DNA of 64,000 nucleotides from Palsa-506 sp963836355 (GTDB taxonomy: Bacteria > Actinomycetota > Actinomycetes > Streptosporangiales > Streptosporangiaceae). The DNA lies in the NCBI GenBank assembly GCA_963836355.1, contig CAWIJO010000002.1, forward strand, positions 62,001 through 126,000, read 5' to 3'. How positions within the stretch are numbered: position 1 is the first letter of the stretch; the number at the start of each line of letters is the position of its first letter. Made by a program: the position numbers and the translations under genes. A model generated the notes under the pieces. It worked only from the letters and a program-made list of their open reading frames with translations. It was not told where the DNA came from and searched no databases. This document shows, piece after piece, positions 56,109-64,000 of this stretch.

Positions 56109-57641
56109 CAATGACCTTGCCTTAAGTGATCATCTTATGATCTGATCACCTTTGTGGCTCATGACGGTACTGAGGGGCTGTCACCGGACGGGTGGCTGCC
56201 GGACCGGATCTCGGTCGGGGCGCTGACGAAGGCGTTCCCGCCGGATCTGGTCGATGCGATCGTGGCGGCGACGGATACCCGGGAGGTGCGGCGCCGGCTG
56301 CTGCCGGCGCGGCTGGTGGTGTATTTCGTGCTGGCGCTGTGGTTGTTCCGGGGCCGTAACTGCGGTTACGGGCAGGTGATGGTGAAGCTGGCGGACGGGC
56401 TGTATCACCGGCGGCGGGGCGAGGATCTGCTGGCTGGGCAGCTGGACCCGGACGGCTGGGTGGATGCCGGGGCGGGCCGCCGGTGGCGGCCGCCGAACAT
56501 CTCGTCCCTGTCACGGGCCCGCGGCAAGCTGGGCGCTGATCCGCTGCGCATGCTGTTCGAGCAGGTCGCGGGCCCGGCTGGCGCGGATGGCGCGGCGGGG
56601 GTGTTCTGCTGCGGGCTGCGGGTGATCTCGGTGGACGGTTCGGTGACCGACCTGCCCGGTACGCCGGAGAATGCCGCGTTCTTTGACCGGCCCTCGAACG
56701 CCACCAGGGAGGGGGCGTTCCCGCAGGTGCGGTGGGTGGCCGCGGCCGAGTCGGGGACCGGGGCGCTGACCGGGGCCGCGTTCGGCCCGTACACCGCCGG
56801 CGAGCAGGCCCTGGCCCTGGACCTGATGCCGTCCTTCGGGCCCGGGATGCTGGTGCTGGCCGACCGGAACTTCCTGTCCCATGCGCTGGCCCGCGACGTC
56901 CTGGCCACCGGGGCGCACATCTTGTGGCGCGCTTCGGCGAGCTTCGCCCTGCGGCCGGTCAGTACCCTCGCGGACGGCACGTACCTGGCGGAGCTGAAGC
57001 CCGCCCGCAAGAGCGGCGGCCCGCCGGTCACGGTGCGGGTCATCGAGTACACGGTGCACACCGCCACGACCGGGAACCACGGCGGGACCGGGTCGTCCTC
57101 GGAGGTGTTCGCACTGGTCACCGACCTGCTCGACGTGGAGGAGTACCCGGCGCTGGACCTGGCCTGCGCCTACCCGATGCGGTGGGGCTGCGAGACCGTC
57201 ATCGGCCACCACAAGACTGACATGGGCGAGGGACAGCCGGTGCTGCGCAGCAAGGACCCCGAGGGCGTCGCCCAGGAAATGTGGGCCCTGTTCGCCGTCT
57301 ACCAGGCCATCTGCCAGCTCATCGGCGCCGGCGTCAACGTCGCGGGCATCCCCCCCGACCGGATCAGCTTCCCGCACGCCCTCGCCGCCGCGACCAGCAC
57401 CATCACGGCGGGTTTCCCCCCCTCACGAGCTTGACCTGGCGCTGGCTACGTTCCTGCTGAAGATCCCCGGCCCGCGGTTCTACGTCCGTGACCGCCCCGG
57501 CCGGGCCAGCACCCGCAAGACGAAGAAGGCCGGCGACTTCCCCAGGCGCGGGGACCACGAGCCAACCGTGACCCACGTCACCCGCCGAATCGAACTCCAC
57601 TGCCTCGAACCCCTGTTAAGAACCTAAAGGCAAGGCCATTG
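56109..57641 (+). mobile_element. IS4-family element with 10-bp target duplication
   Basis: CAATG(A/G)CCTTGCCTT forms both ends in inverted orientation (56109-56123, 57627-57641). CGCCTAACCC is duplicated at 56099-56108 and 57642-57651. Ten to twelve bases is usual for IS4. The right duplication contains the stop codon of the monooxygenase-like gene, which stays intact. Confidence 0.93.
56154..57627 (+). pseudogene. IS4-family transposase, frameshifted at a C run
   Basis: GTG at 56154. N-terminal IS4 domain (RISVGALTKAFPPDLVDAIV), DDE acids around VISVDGSVTDLPGT and MLVLADRNFLSHALARD, and the YREK signature YPMRWGCETVIGHHK (Y-2-R-3-E-6-K). At the C7 run 57416-57422 the frame ends early (stop at 57432-57434); one more C would continue as HELDLALATFLLKIPG through PLLRT to 57627. 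A homopolymer error is possible, in which case the gene is intact (about 491 aa). Confidence 0.85.
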
Positions 57642-57644
57642 CGC

Positions 57645-57950
57645 CTAACCCGCCCACTCTTCCACGACGGTCAGATCGACGAACTCTGGAGGACCCTCGA
57701 AGATATCCGCCATCGTTGCCCTCACGGCTTGCAGCCCTTCCTGGCGGCGCTGATCCTGCTCCCGCGCGCGGGCTTTCTCCTCGCTTTCGAACACGACGAG
57801 GAAGTAGACCTGGCTAGGATCCTTCTGGTCGCGCATAGCTATCGACCGCACCAGGCCCGAACCGGGCTGCTCGGCTGCACGTAGCTGCGCGTCCACCTCG
57901 GTCATGTCCTTGCCTGGCTTCAACCGCATCTTGATGAGCTGCGCCCACAT
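57645..57950 (-). CDS. Small monooxygenase-like (ABM/stress-response barrel) protein
   Basis: 101 aa from ATG 57950. QLIKMRLKPGKDMTEVDAQL, RSIAMRDQKDPSQVYFLVVF and AREQDQRRQEGLQAVRATMA form the ferredoxin-like dimeric alpha-beta barrel of antibiotic-biosynthesis monooxygenases. The stop codon lies in the 10-bp IS4 target duplication, so the IS landed right behind the gene without changing the protein. Substrate unknown. Confidence 0.72.
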   Translation of the reverse strand: MWAQLIKMRLKPGKDMTEVDAQLRAAEQPGSGLVRSIAMRDQKDPSQVYFLVVFESEEKARAREQDQRRQEGLQAVRATMADIFEGPPEFVDLTVVEEWAG

Positions 57951-58316
57951 ATCCCGTCCCCCCTGGACCGAATCTGGCCGTCTTCGGCGACGGCCACGGT
58001 AAACACCATAGATGATCTCTCCAGAGCGGCGCCGCTTGACCAGTCGCAGAACCGGCACTCCTGGCGAGGAACCCGAACCCCGACCTTCTGATCCGCAGCC
58101 ATGAGCGGAGCGTCGGCTCAACCGCCGAACAGCACGGCGGCAAGGTGGCCGTAACCGTGGCGCGCACCAATTCGCGGGCCCCTGCGTCGTCCCGGGGCGC
58201 CTGGCCGGTTCGGCCAGATCAGACATCGCGCTACGAGTCTCGGAGCGGTGCACCGCTCCAGATGATCAGTGACCTCGACCTCGACCTCGACCTCGGCCAG
58301 ACCACCGAGCCGCAGG
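57951..58316. other. Noncoding; contains a GACCTC hexamer repeat
   Basis: No supported gene. At 58272-58295 the hexamer GACCTC is repeated four times just before the IS5-like fragment begins. The upstream part should contain the monooxygenase-like gene promoter. Confidence 0.5.
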
Positions 58317-58766
58317 TGCACGGTGCTTCCCTGCTGGTCGTGGCGCGGGCACCGGGAGCTGTATTCGGGCAAGCGAAAGACCACCGGTAAGAACGTCCAG
58401 ATTGCGTGCAATCTTTACGGAGAGCTCGCATGGATATCCGAGCCGGTCGACGGAAGCCGCCACGACGCGCATTGCATCGACGAATCATCAGTGCTCGCCG
58501 GGTTTCCCGAAGGAAGCCAGATGGGTGATAAAGGATACATCGGCAAGGGGATGGTAACGCCCATCAGGAAGCCGGAATGCCGGGATCTTCTGGACTGGGA
58601 GAAAGAATTCAGCACTCAGGTAAACAAGATTCGATACATGATCGATCAGGTCATCGCGAATTTCAAGACCTGGAGGATTATGCACACCGATTACCGTCGC
58701 CCGATCGGCACCTTTGACACCACCATCTCAGCCGTTGTTGGGCTGCACTTCTACCGGATGGCGTGA
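58317..58766 (+). pseudogene. IS5-family transposase, C-terminal fragment
   Basis: About 150 codons: LPCWSWRGHRELYSGKRKTT, SQMGDKGYIGKGMVTPIRKP (D), RYMIDQVIANFKTWRIMHTD and the final VVGLHFYRMA. Very similar to the transposase at 31400-32194 (same subgroup); the usual catalytic Glu before QVIANF is Asp here. The N-terminal half is missing. The right end GTGAATAA|GCCTC resembles the ends of the other IS5-like copies. Confidence 0.82.
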
Positions 58767-58842
58767 ATAAGCCTCCATGACCGTAGTGATGGCATCCGGG
58801 TCAGGATGTCCGGTGCCGTCGGTTGCTCGCTCGTCCGTAAGC

Positions 58843-59406
58843 TTAAAGGACTTTGGTGGCTCGGGGTCGGAGCGTGGGTTCTCCTGCCGCAGGCCTCAGC
58901 CGGGCCGTCCGGTGGCCTCCGGGCGCAGGAGGGCCGTTCAGGGCCTGAACAGGCGAGCCGGGCCGCCAGTGGCCGCGTTGTGTCGTGGACGGCACGGCGG
59001 TGAGTATCTCGGTCACGTAGGCGTCGATCGTCTGCTGGCCGGTCGCGGCGGCTATCGATACCCGGTGGTGGCCGTCGCTGACGAAATGCAGGCCGCCCGC
59101 GCGGTAGACCTCGATCGGCGGGATCGCCGCGCCGCGCCGCGCCGCGAGCGCCAGCTGCTCCCAGCGTTCCCGCACCCGGCCGGTGGCGGGCCGGAAGTGC
59201 CGGTCGAAGTCGCGCCGTGAACCGGCCGTGCCGGCGATCGTGTTCAGCGCTATCGTCTGCAGGCCGAGGTGCCGCTGGCCGCGCCAGCCGAGCGCGCTGA
59301 CAGCTTCGTCGAGTGTCAGGAGGCGGTCGCCGCCGGCGGGCTGGCGGCGCAGCCGGTGTGCCAGCGCGGCCAGAACCTGGCGCCGCCTGGCCCGCAGGAT
59401 GGCTCT
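58843..59406 (-). pseudogene. ParB-like nuclease-fold protein, 3' part
   Basis: RRQVLAALAHRLRRQPAGGD, RHLGLQTIALNTIAGTAGSR, then YRAGGLHFVSDGHHRVSIAA ATGQQTIDAYVTEI, where DGHHR is the ParB/sulfiredoxin-like motif. The start lies on the other side of an IS21 element (61994-62049). The C-terminal 50 residues are Pro/Arg-rich and may be out of register. Members of this actinobacterial group are of unknown role. Confidence 0.7.
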
Positions 59407-59542
59407 GCGGGTTAGTTTCGGCCCCACTTGCGGGTGAGGTCTGGCCCCACTGGTGGTTCGGTTGGGGCTGGTTTGGTGAGTTCTGGCCCCACCGTGGATC
59501 TTGGGGTGGAAGGATCGGGGTGCCCAGCGTGAGGGGGCGCTG

Positions 59543-61498
59543 GTGGCGCCGCAGTCCAAGGTCGAGTTGTTCGCAGCGATCCGCCGGGATTCCCGGACCG
59601 AGGGCCTGGGCGTGCGTGCTTTGGCGCGGAAGTATGAGGTGCACCGGCGGCTGGTGCGGGAGGCGCTGGCGTCGGCGTGGCCGGCGCCGCGCAAGAAGCT
59701 GCCGCCGCGTAAGTCCCGGCTGGATCCGTTCAAGCCCGTTGTCGATCAGATGCTGCGGGCGGACCTGGATGCGCCGCGTAAGCAGCGGCACATGTTAAAG
59801 CGGATCTTCGACCGGCTGGTGGCCGAGCATGAGATGGAAGGGGTCTCCTACTCCACCGTGGGCGATTACGTCCGGTGGCGCCGTCCGGAGATCCGGGTGG
59901 AGGAGGGCCGGGGGCCGGCGCAGGCGTTCATCCCGCAGGCGCATCAGCCGGGTGCTGAGGCTGAGGTCGACTTCGGGGACGTGTGGATCATGCTGGCGGG
60001 TGTGCTCACGAAGTGTTACCTGTTCACGTTCCGGCTGTCGTATTCGGGGAAGTCGGTGCACCGGGTCACCGTGTCCTGTGGCCAGGAGGCGTTCTTCGAG
60101 GGTCATGCGCACGCGTTCGCGTTGCTGGGCGGGGTGCCGTGCGGCAAGGTCCGCTATGACAACTTGCGCTCGGCGGTCGCGCGTGTGCTGGGCTTCGGCC
60201 GCGCCCGGGTGGAGACCGACCGCTGGGCGGCGTTCCGCTCCCACTTCGGGCTGGATGCGTTCTACTGCATCCCGGGCATCGAAGGTGCCCATGAGAAAGG
60301 CGGCGTGGAGGGCGAGGTTGGCCGGTTCCGCCGTAATCGCCTGGTCCCGGTCCCGGAGGTCGGCTCGCTGGCGGAGCTGAACGCGATGATCGATGTGTGG
60401 GATGCCGGGGATGACGGCCGCCGGATCGGCTTGAGGGCACGCACGGTCGGGCAGGATTTCGCAGCCGAGGCGCCGCGGCTGAAGCCGCTGCCCGGTGAGC
60501 CGTTTGAGACCGGCCGGATGTTCACTCCGCGGGTGGACCGGTATTCCCAGGTCACGGTGAGGATGAATCGTTACTCGGTGCCGGTGCGGATGATCGGCCG
60601 GCAGGTCCGGGTGCTGCTGCACGCCTCGGAGCTGGTGATCTTCGACGGCCGCGCTGAGGTGGCCCGGCATGAGCGGCTGGCCACCCGGGGCGGGTTCCGC
60701 CTCGACCTGGACCATTACCTGGAGGCGCTGAAGACCGAGCAGGCAGCTGAGGTGGCTATTGACACCGCCTGCCGGGTACTGCGGCTGCCGACCATCCGCG
60801 CCCAGTGCACCGCTGCCGCGGATGCTGCCGAGCGGGAGCAGATGACCTACCGCGGCTTCCTCGCCGAGATGCTGATGGCCGAATGCGAGGACCGTGACCG
60901 CCGCCGCTCCGAGCGGCGGCTCAAGGCCGCCGGGTTTCCCCGCCAGAAATGGCTCAAGGACTTCGACTTCGACGCCAACCCGAACATCAACCCGGCAACC
61001 GTCCACACCCTCGCGACCTGCGAATGGGTCAGTAAAGGCCAGCCGCTCAGCCTGATCGGCGACTCCGGCACCGGCAAATCGCACCTGCTGATCGGCCTGG
61101 GCGCCGAGGCCGCGATGAGCGGCTACCGGGTCCGGTACACGCTGGCCGCCAAGCTCGTCAACGAGCTCGTCGAAGCCGCCGACGAACGACAGCTGACCAA
61201 GACCATCGCCCGCTACGGGCGGGTCGACCTGCTGTGCATCGATGAACTCGGATACATGGAACTCGACAAGCGCGGCGCCGAGCTGCTGTTCCAGGTCCTC
61301 ACCGAGCGGGAAGAAAACAACAGCGTCGCGATCGCCTCCAACGAATCCTTCGGCGGCTGGACCAAGACCTTCACCGACCCCCGGCTCTGCGCCGCGATCG
61401 TCGACCGGCTCACCTTCGGCGGCAACATCCTCGAAACCGGCACCGACTCCTACAGGCTCGCGCACACCCGGGCACAGCAGGCCGCCGCATCCAGCTAA
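59543..61498 (+). CDS. IstA-IstB fusion protein
   Basis: 651 aa from GTG 59543 (VAPQSKVELFAAIRRD; the frame is open to 59501). HTH (ALARKYEVHRRLVREAL); DDE acids in AEVDFGDVWI, RYDNLRSAV and GAHEKGGVEGEVG; beta-barrel RVDRYSQVTVRMNRYSVPVR. At HYLEALKTEQAAEVAIDTAC the IstA part joins IstB directly: compared with 8566-9387/7784-8569 about 140 residues of the IstA tail and the first 12 or so of IstB are missing. IstB part: Walker A GDSGTGKSHL, Walker B LLCIDELGYMEL, end ETGTDSYRLAHT. A deletion that kept the frame explains it. Confidence 0.9.
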   Translation: MAPQSKVELFAAIRRDSRTEGLGVRALARKYEVHRRLVREALASAWPAPRKKLPPRKSRLDPFKPVVDQMLRADLDAPRKQRHMLKRIFDRLVAEHEMEGVSYSTVGDYVRWRRPEIRVEEGRGPAQAFIPQAHQPGAEAEVDFGDVWIMLAGVLTKCYLFTFRLSYSGKSVHRVTVSCGQEAFFEGHAHAFALLGGVPCGKVRYDNLRSAVARVLGFGRARVETDRWAAFRSHFGLDAFYCIPGIEGAHEKGGVEGEVGRFRRNRLVPVPEVGSLAELNAMIDVWDAGDDGRRIGLRARTVGQDFAAEAPRLKPLPGEPFETGRMFTPRVDRYSQVTVRMNRYSVPVRMIGRQVRVLLHASELVIFDGRAEVARHERLATRGGFRLDLDHYLEALKTEQAAEVAIDTACRVLRLPTIRAQCTAAADAAEREQMTYRGFLAEMLMAECEDRDRRRSERRLKAAGFPRQKWLKDFDFDANPNINPATVHTLATCEWVSKGQPLSLIGDSGTGKSHLLIGLGAEAAMSGYRVRYTLAAKLVNELVEAADERQLTKTIARYGRVDLLCIDELGYMELDKRGAELLFQVLTEREENNSVAIASNESFGGWTKTFTDPRLCAAIVDRLTFGGNILETGTDSYRLAHTRAQQAAASS

Positions 61499-61537
61499 CA
61501 CCCGGCTTCCCGCTATCCGGCCAGAGCAGCAAGTGAG

Positions 61538-61765
61538 GTGATCAGCGTGTCCATGGCTCCCGCTGACGCTGCCGAGCTGGCCGAGATTCTGCAATTCCTA
61601 AGCGACTGGCTTGGCCGCGACCGCGATCACCTGGATGCGTCGCTTGAGGGCTTCGTCGGCAACCCCGCCTACGGCACCCGGCAGTTGCGCGATGACCTGG
61701 CTCGCTTCATCTTCCTGCTGGGCGGCAATGACGGCGAACCGCTCTTCGGCCCGGAGCGACAGTAG
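61538..61765 (+). CDS. Small IS21-associated protein
   Basis: 75 aa, homologous to 6355-6591 (PADAAELAEILQFLSDWLGR, FVGNPAY, LRDDLARFIFLLGGNDGEPL). It lies 40 bp after the istAB stop and inside the element, preceded by AAGTGAGGTG. Acidic and helical. Because it occurs behind istB in both places it is likely part of this IS21 subgroup, perhaps an accessory factor. Function unknown. Confidence 0.7.
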   Translation: MISVSMAPADAAELAEILQFLSDWLGRDRDHLDASLEGFVGNPAYGTRQLRDDLARFIFLLGGNDGEPLFGPERQ

Positions 61766-61993
61766 AGCACGCGCCCTCCGGCCCGGCACCGCAGGCACTC
61801 CACCAGGCGCGTGAAGCGCCCAGCTGGCGACGCCCGACGGCATCGCCAACTGGCCGGCCCTCGGCATGCCCGTGGCAAATCCCGACCCGAGATGAGGGCC
61901 CGAGGTGGGGCCAGAACTCACCCACAAAACACACCCCGATGCTCGCCAGGTGGGGCCAGAACGCCCCCGCAGGTGGGGCCAGAACTCACCCGC

Positions 61994-62049
61994 GAAGCCA
62001 GCAGGAAATCATTCTCGGCGTCTGCGCGTGGGAATCCGGTATCTAACAT
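61994..62049 (-). pseudogene. ParB-like protein, 5' end
   Basis: ATG at 62049 starts MLDTGFPRADAENDFLLA, which continues sensibly into ARRRQVLAALAHRLRRQ at 59406 once the IS21 element is removed. Too short to be recognised alone; the assignment rests on this junction. Confidence 0.55.
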
Positions 62050-62225
62050 CAGGGCCGCCTCCGTTTCCGTGACCCGGCCCGGGTCAGCTGGCTGCGCTCA
62101 GGTCGGCGCTGATCGCCCGGCCGGGTGATGGAGATAAACGACCGCTCATCGCGGGGCCTGTCCGCGCGTGCCATGGCGAACGTGCTCACGGCAGGCTTCT
62201 TCCCTGACCAGAACTGGACCAAGTT

Positions 62226-62354
62226 TCACAGAGCGTCATGGCTTGCCCGGTTTTCGTCGAGGCCCAGGAACAGTTCCAGGGTCCTGCGCTGGGCGTAGTT
62301 CATTTCGTCCACCACGCTGGCCACGCGCCGCGCGATCCGCGCAATCGCCGTCAT
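62226..62354 (-). CDS. Small actinobacterial protein
   Basis: 42 aa: TAIARIARRVASVVDEMNYA then QRRTLELFLGLDENRASHDA. A GAGAGGAGC ribosome site lies 6 bp before the ATG. The DEMNYAQRRTLEL helix occurs in many very small actinobacterial proteins I recall, of unknown function. No operon partner. Confidence 0.55.
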   Translation of the reverse strand: MTAIARIARRVASVVDEMNYAQRRTLELFLGLDENRASHDAL

Positions 62355-62897
62355 CGCGATGCTCCTCTCTTCGCACCGGCCGCCCCTGCGGCCGTATCTC
62401 CGAGCATCGCCGTAAGGCCCTGACGCCGGATCGTGCAGATGCCCTAATTCCTGCCCGGCGCCAGCCTTAGACCGGGTACCCCGGGGGGCAGGCAGCCGCG
62501 GGACGATTACACACCCTCACGTTGCGTGATCAACGTTCGGTTCCGGCGAGGCGCGCATCCCCGCCGATCTGTACGCCGAGTGGAGCGTGATGACTCAGCG
62601 CTTGTCGCACGCAGTTGGGTCGATCTGGCCGTGTCCACGGTCGGCCGTCAGCCCGATGGTGCACCTGTACGAGCGCATGGAGAGCACGCTTGCGCTTGAT
62701 ATGTAGCCGGTCGGGGATCGCCGGAATCCCGTGGCTGGCAGTGGCCACCGCACGCCGTCATGCGGGTATGCCAGCCCCATCCGCGACTCCCGCCTTCTCG
62801 GCCAGGCCCTGGGAGCCATGAACTCCTGCGAACTCCGAAAGGCACGCTGCTGCGTCCTGGTGCGTTTGGGTAGCTCACGCTGCGGAAGACGACTGGG
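62355..62897. other. No firm gene; possible remnant frame
   Basis: About 540 bp. A plus-strand frame ending near 62706 reads RIPADLYAEWSVMTQRLSHA and HLYERMESTLALDM and may be a gene remnant, but it has no convincing start. Nothing else recognised. Confidence 0.35.
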
Positions 62898-63500
62898 ATG
62901 CGAGAACGCGCAAGTGCGACAGGCTCCCGACGCGGCCGGCTGGCCGCCTACCTCGCCGCGCTGGTCGCGCTGGCCGATATCCCGGTCCACGTGTACTGGG
63001 CAGCCGGCGGGACCTGGGCACTGCCCGGCGGCGCCGCCACGGCTCAGCTGCCCGGGCTGCGGGAGACGAACCTGGCGGTCGTTGTCCTGCTGGCGTGCGG
63101 AGCGGCCTGGCTCGTCGGTCTCACCACAAACTGGGCGCGAAGGCTGCCCGCCGCTCTCGTGCTGGCGCCGGTTTGGGCAGGCGCGGTGATCTGCCTTTCG
63201 CACAGCATGTTCGGCCTGGCGACCAAGAGCCTCTACCTGGCGGGCGTGCGCTCAGCGACCTCATGGCCAGAGCACGGGCTCACACCGGCGCAGAAGACCA
63301 GTGCGGCGCTGCACGACATCAGCATCTTCGAACCCTGGTTCCTGCTACAAGGACTGATGCTGGCCTGGGCCGGGCACCAGTTCGCTGCCACGACCGCCGG
63401 ACGCCGCCGGTGGGCATGGTCCCTGATCGCCGGGACCGTACTGGTGGAGGCGTTCGGCCTGATACTGACCGCCACCCATCATCGCCTCGCCATATCCTGA
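62898..63500 (+). CDS. DUF3995 family membrane protein
   Basis: 200 aa, four membrane helices: LAAYLAALVALADIPVHVYW, NLAVVVLLACGAAWLVGL, LPAALVLAPVWAGAVICLSH and a C-terminal LLQGLMLAWAGHQ/SLIAGTVLVEAFGLILTA region. The first helix with an HVYWAAGGTWALPGG loop is characteristic of DUF3995. ATG at 62898 is preceded by GGAAGACGACTGGG. Stand-alone gene, unknown function, probably intact host DNA. Confidence 0.8.
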   Translation: MRERASATGSRRGRLAAYLAALVALADIPVHVYWAAGGTWALPGGAATAQLPGLRETNLAVVVLLACGAAWLVGLTTNWARRLPAALVLAPVWAGAVICLSHSMFGLATKSLYLAGVRSATSWPEHGLTPAQKTSAALHDISIFEPWFLLQGLMLAWAGHQFAATTAGRRRWAWSLIAGTVLVEAFGLILTATHHRLAIS

Positions 63501-63767
63501 GGCCCGGGCTTCGCGGCTACCCGCTCTTGCTGATGTCGAAAGACGTGCTCACGCCACCCGCGGCCGTCGGCGCGGACCTAGGCTGCTCCGAACAGTGCTG
63601 GATGATCTGCACTCCGTCCGCACCTATAACCTATTCAGCTGCTAGGCATTCCTATCCGGCAGGGAGGATGTGGATAAAGTGCTTCCGGCCGGGTGTGAGA
63701 CACAAACGTAGGCGTCCTTGATCATGCCTGCTCGCGGGATTAGCCTGAGTTAGGTTCTTGCTCAGAT
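63501..63767. other. Intergenic, nothing recognised
   Basis: 267 bp less G/C-rich than the neighbours (for example CACCTATAACCTATTCAGC near 63622). Possibly promoter DNA for the next gene. Confidence 0.4.
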
Positions 63768-64000
63768 ATGCCGTGGGAGGCGCAGGTGCCGGATGAGCCG
63801 GATCTGGCGGGTCTGGAGGCGCAGCGGGCCCGGTTGTATGCCGACCTGGGCCAGGTCGGCGATTTCCGCCGGGGCGCGCTGAGCGCGGTGCGGCGCAAGT
63901 GCGGGAAGCCGAACTGCGCGTGCGCGCGGCCGGGTCATCCCGGTCACGGGCCGCAGCACAACCTGACCAGGTGGGCGGGCGGCAAGACGGTGACGGTGCA
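63768..64000 (+). CDS. DUF6788 family protein, continues beyond the window
   Basis: The first 77 codons: PDEPDLAGLEAQRARLYADL, GDFRRGALSAVRRKCGKPNC and ACARPGHPGHGPQHNL. The RRKCGKPNCACARPGHPGHG block, with its Cys triplet, is the hallmark of this family, which I recall next to transposases and other mobile genes. ATG 63768. The 3' end is outside the window. Confidence 0.75.
   Translation, partial: MPWEAQVPDEPDLAGLEAQRARLYADLGQVGDFRRGALSAVRRKCGKPNCACARPGHPGHGPQHNLTRWAGGKTVTV

Larger units (their letters stand above)
59407..61993 (+). mobile_element. IS21-family element with fused istA-istB
   Basis: About 2.6 kb. The left end has GCGGGTTAGTTTCGGCCCCAC and two more GGTGAG.TCTGGCCCCAC copies; the right end has three GTGGGGCCAGAAC.C.CCC copies in inverted orientation, as in IS21. 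It holds one long istA::istB frame and a small passenger gene. It splits a ParB-like gene. A target duplication could not be fixed. Confidence 0.82.

Noticed and set aside
63762..63959. Minus-strand frame near the right edge
   Set aside because: It opposes the DUF6788 gene, whose Cys-rich family motif is clear.

Overview
The window is very GC-rich, uses GTG starts often, and almost every recognisable family (DUF6247, DUF3995, DUF6788, LAL-type LuxR regulator, IS21/IS110/IS630 types) is one typical of filamentous Actinomycetota. I read it as an accessory-genome region of such an organism. It is dominated by mobile DNA: I count about fifteen insertion sequences, transposons or relics, many of them nested inside each other, with few intact host genes.

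Left part (1-6.6 kb): a tRNA-Val(UAC) 3' half next to decamer tandem repeats; an IS110-family element (443-4003) split by an IS3-family element (608-2178, 4-bp target duplication); the remains of a DUF692/MNIO oxidative-enzyme operon; then transposase scraps. Middle-left (6.6-19.6 kb): a four-level nest. A serine recombinase gene was cut by an IS21 element (7677-18667, 7-bp duplication), whose istA was cut by a Tn554-like transposon, whose tnpB was cut by a second, intact Tn554-like transposon (tnpA-tnpB-small protein). 19.7-27.9 kb: relics of IS630, IS110, LysR and small genes, then an IS66 transposase gene split by a complete TniA/TniB-type transposon with 5-bp target duplications (23012-27304) that also encodes a DUF6431-type zinc-ribbon protein and an unknown 207-aa protein.

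27.9-45.4 kb holds the most unusual host locus. On the minus strand three translationally coupled genes encode an M19-type dipeptidase fused to six beta-propeller-like repeats, a degenerate GTPase-like partner, and a dynamin-like GTPase. The dynamin gene has been broken into five pieces by IS110, IS5-like, IS30 and IS5-like insertions, and the two upstream genes carry frameshifts. A divergent LAL/LuxR regulator and a convergent patatin-like membrane protein flank this operon.

45.4-64 kb: a DUF6247 toxin-antitoxin relic, an intact vapBC pair with a palindromic operator, a frameshifted carboxymuconolactone decarboxylase, a second nest (ISAs1 relic containing a serine-recombinase element containing a third Tn554-like tnpABC module), an IS4 element with a perfect 10-bp duplication inserted on the stop codon of a small monooxygenase-like gene, a ParB-like gene split by an IS21 element with fused istA-istB, and finally DUF3995 and DUF6788 genes. 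At least a dozen conserved reading frames need a one-base correction, so either the region is decaying or the sequence contains indel errors; raw reads would decide. All family names come from motif recognition by eye; no database search was run.
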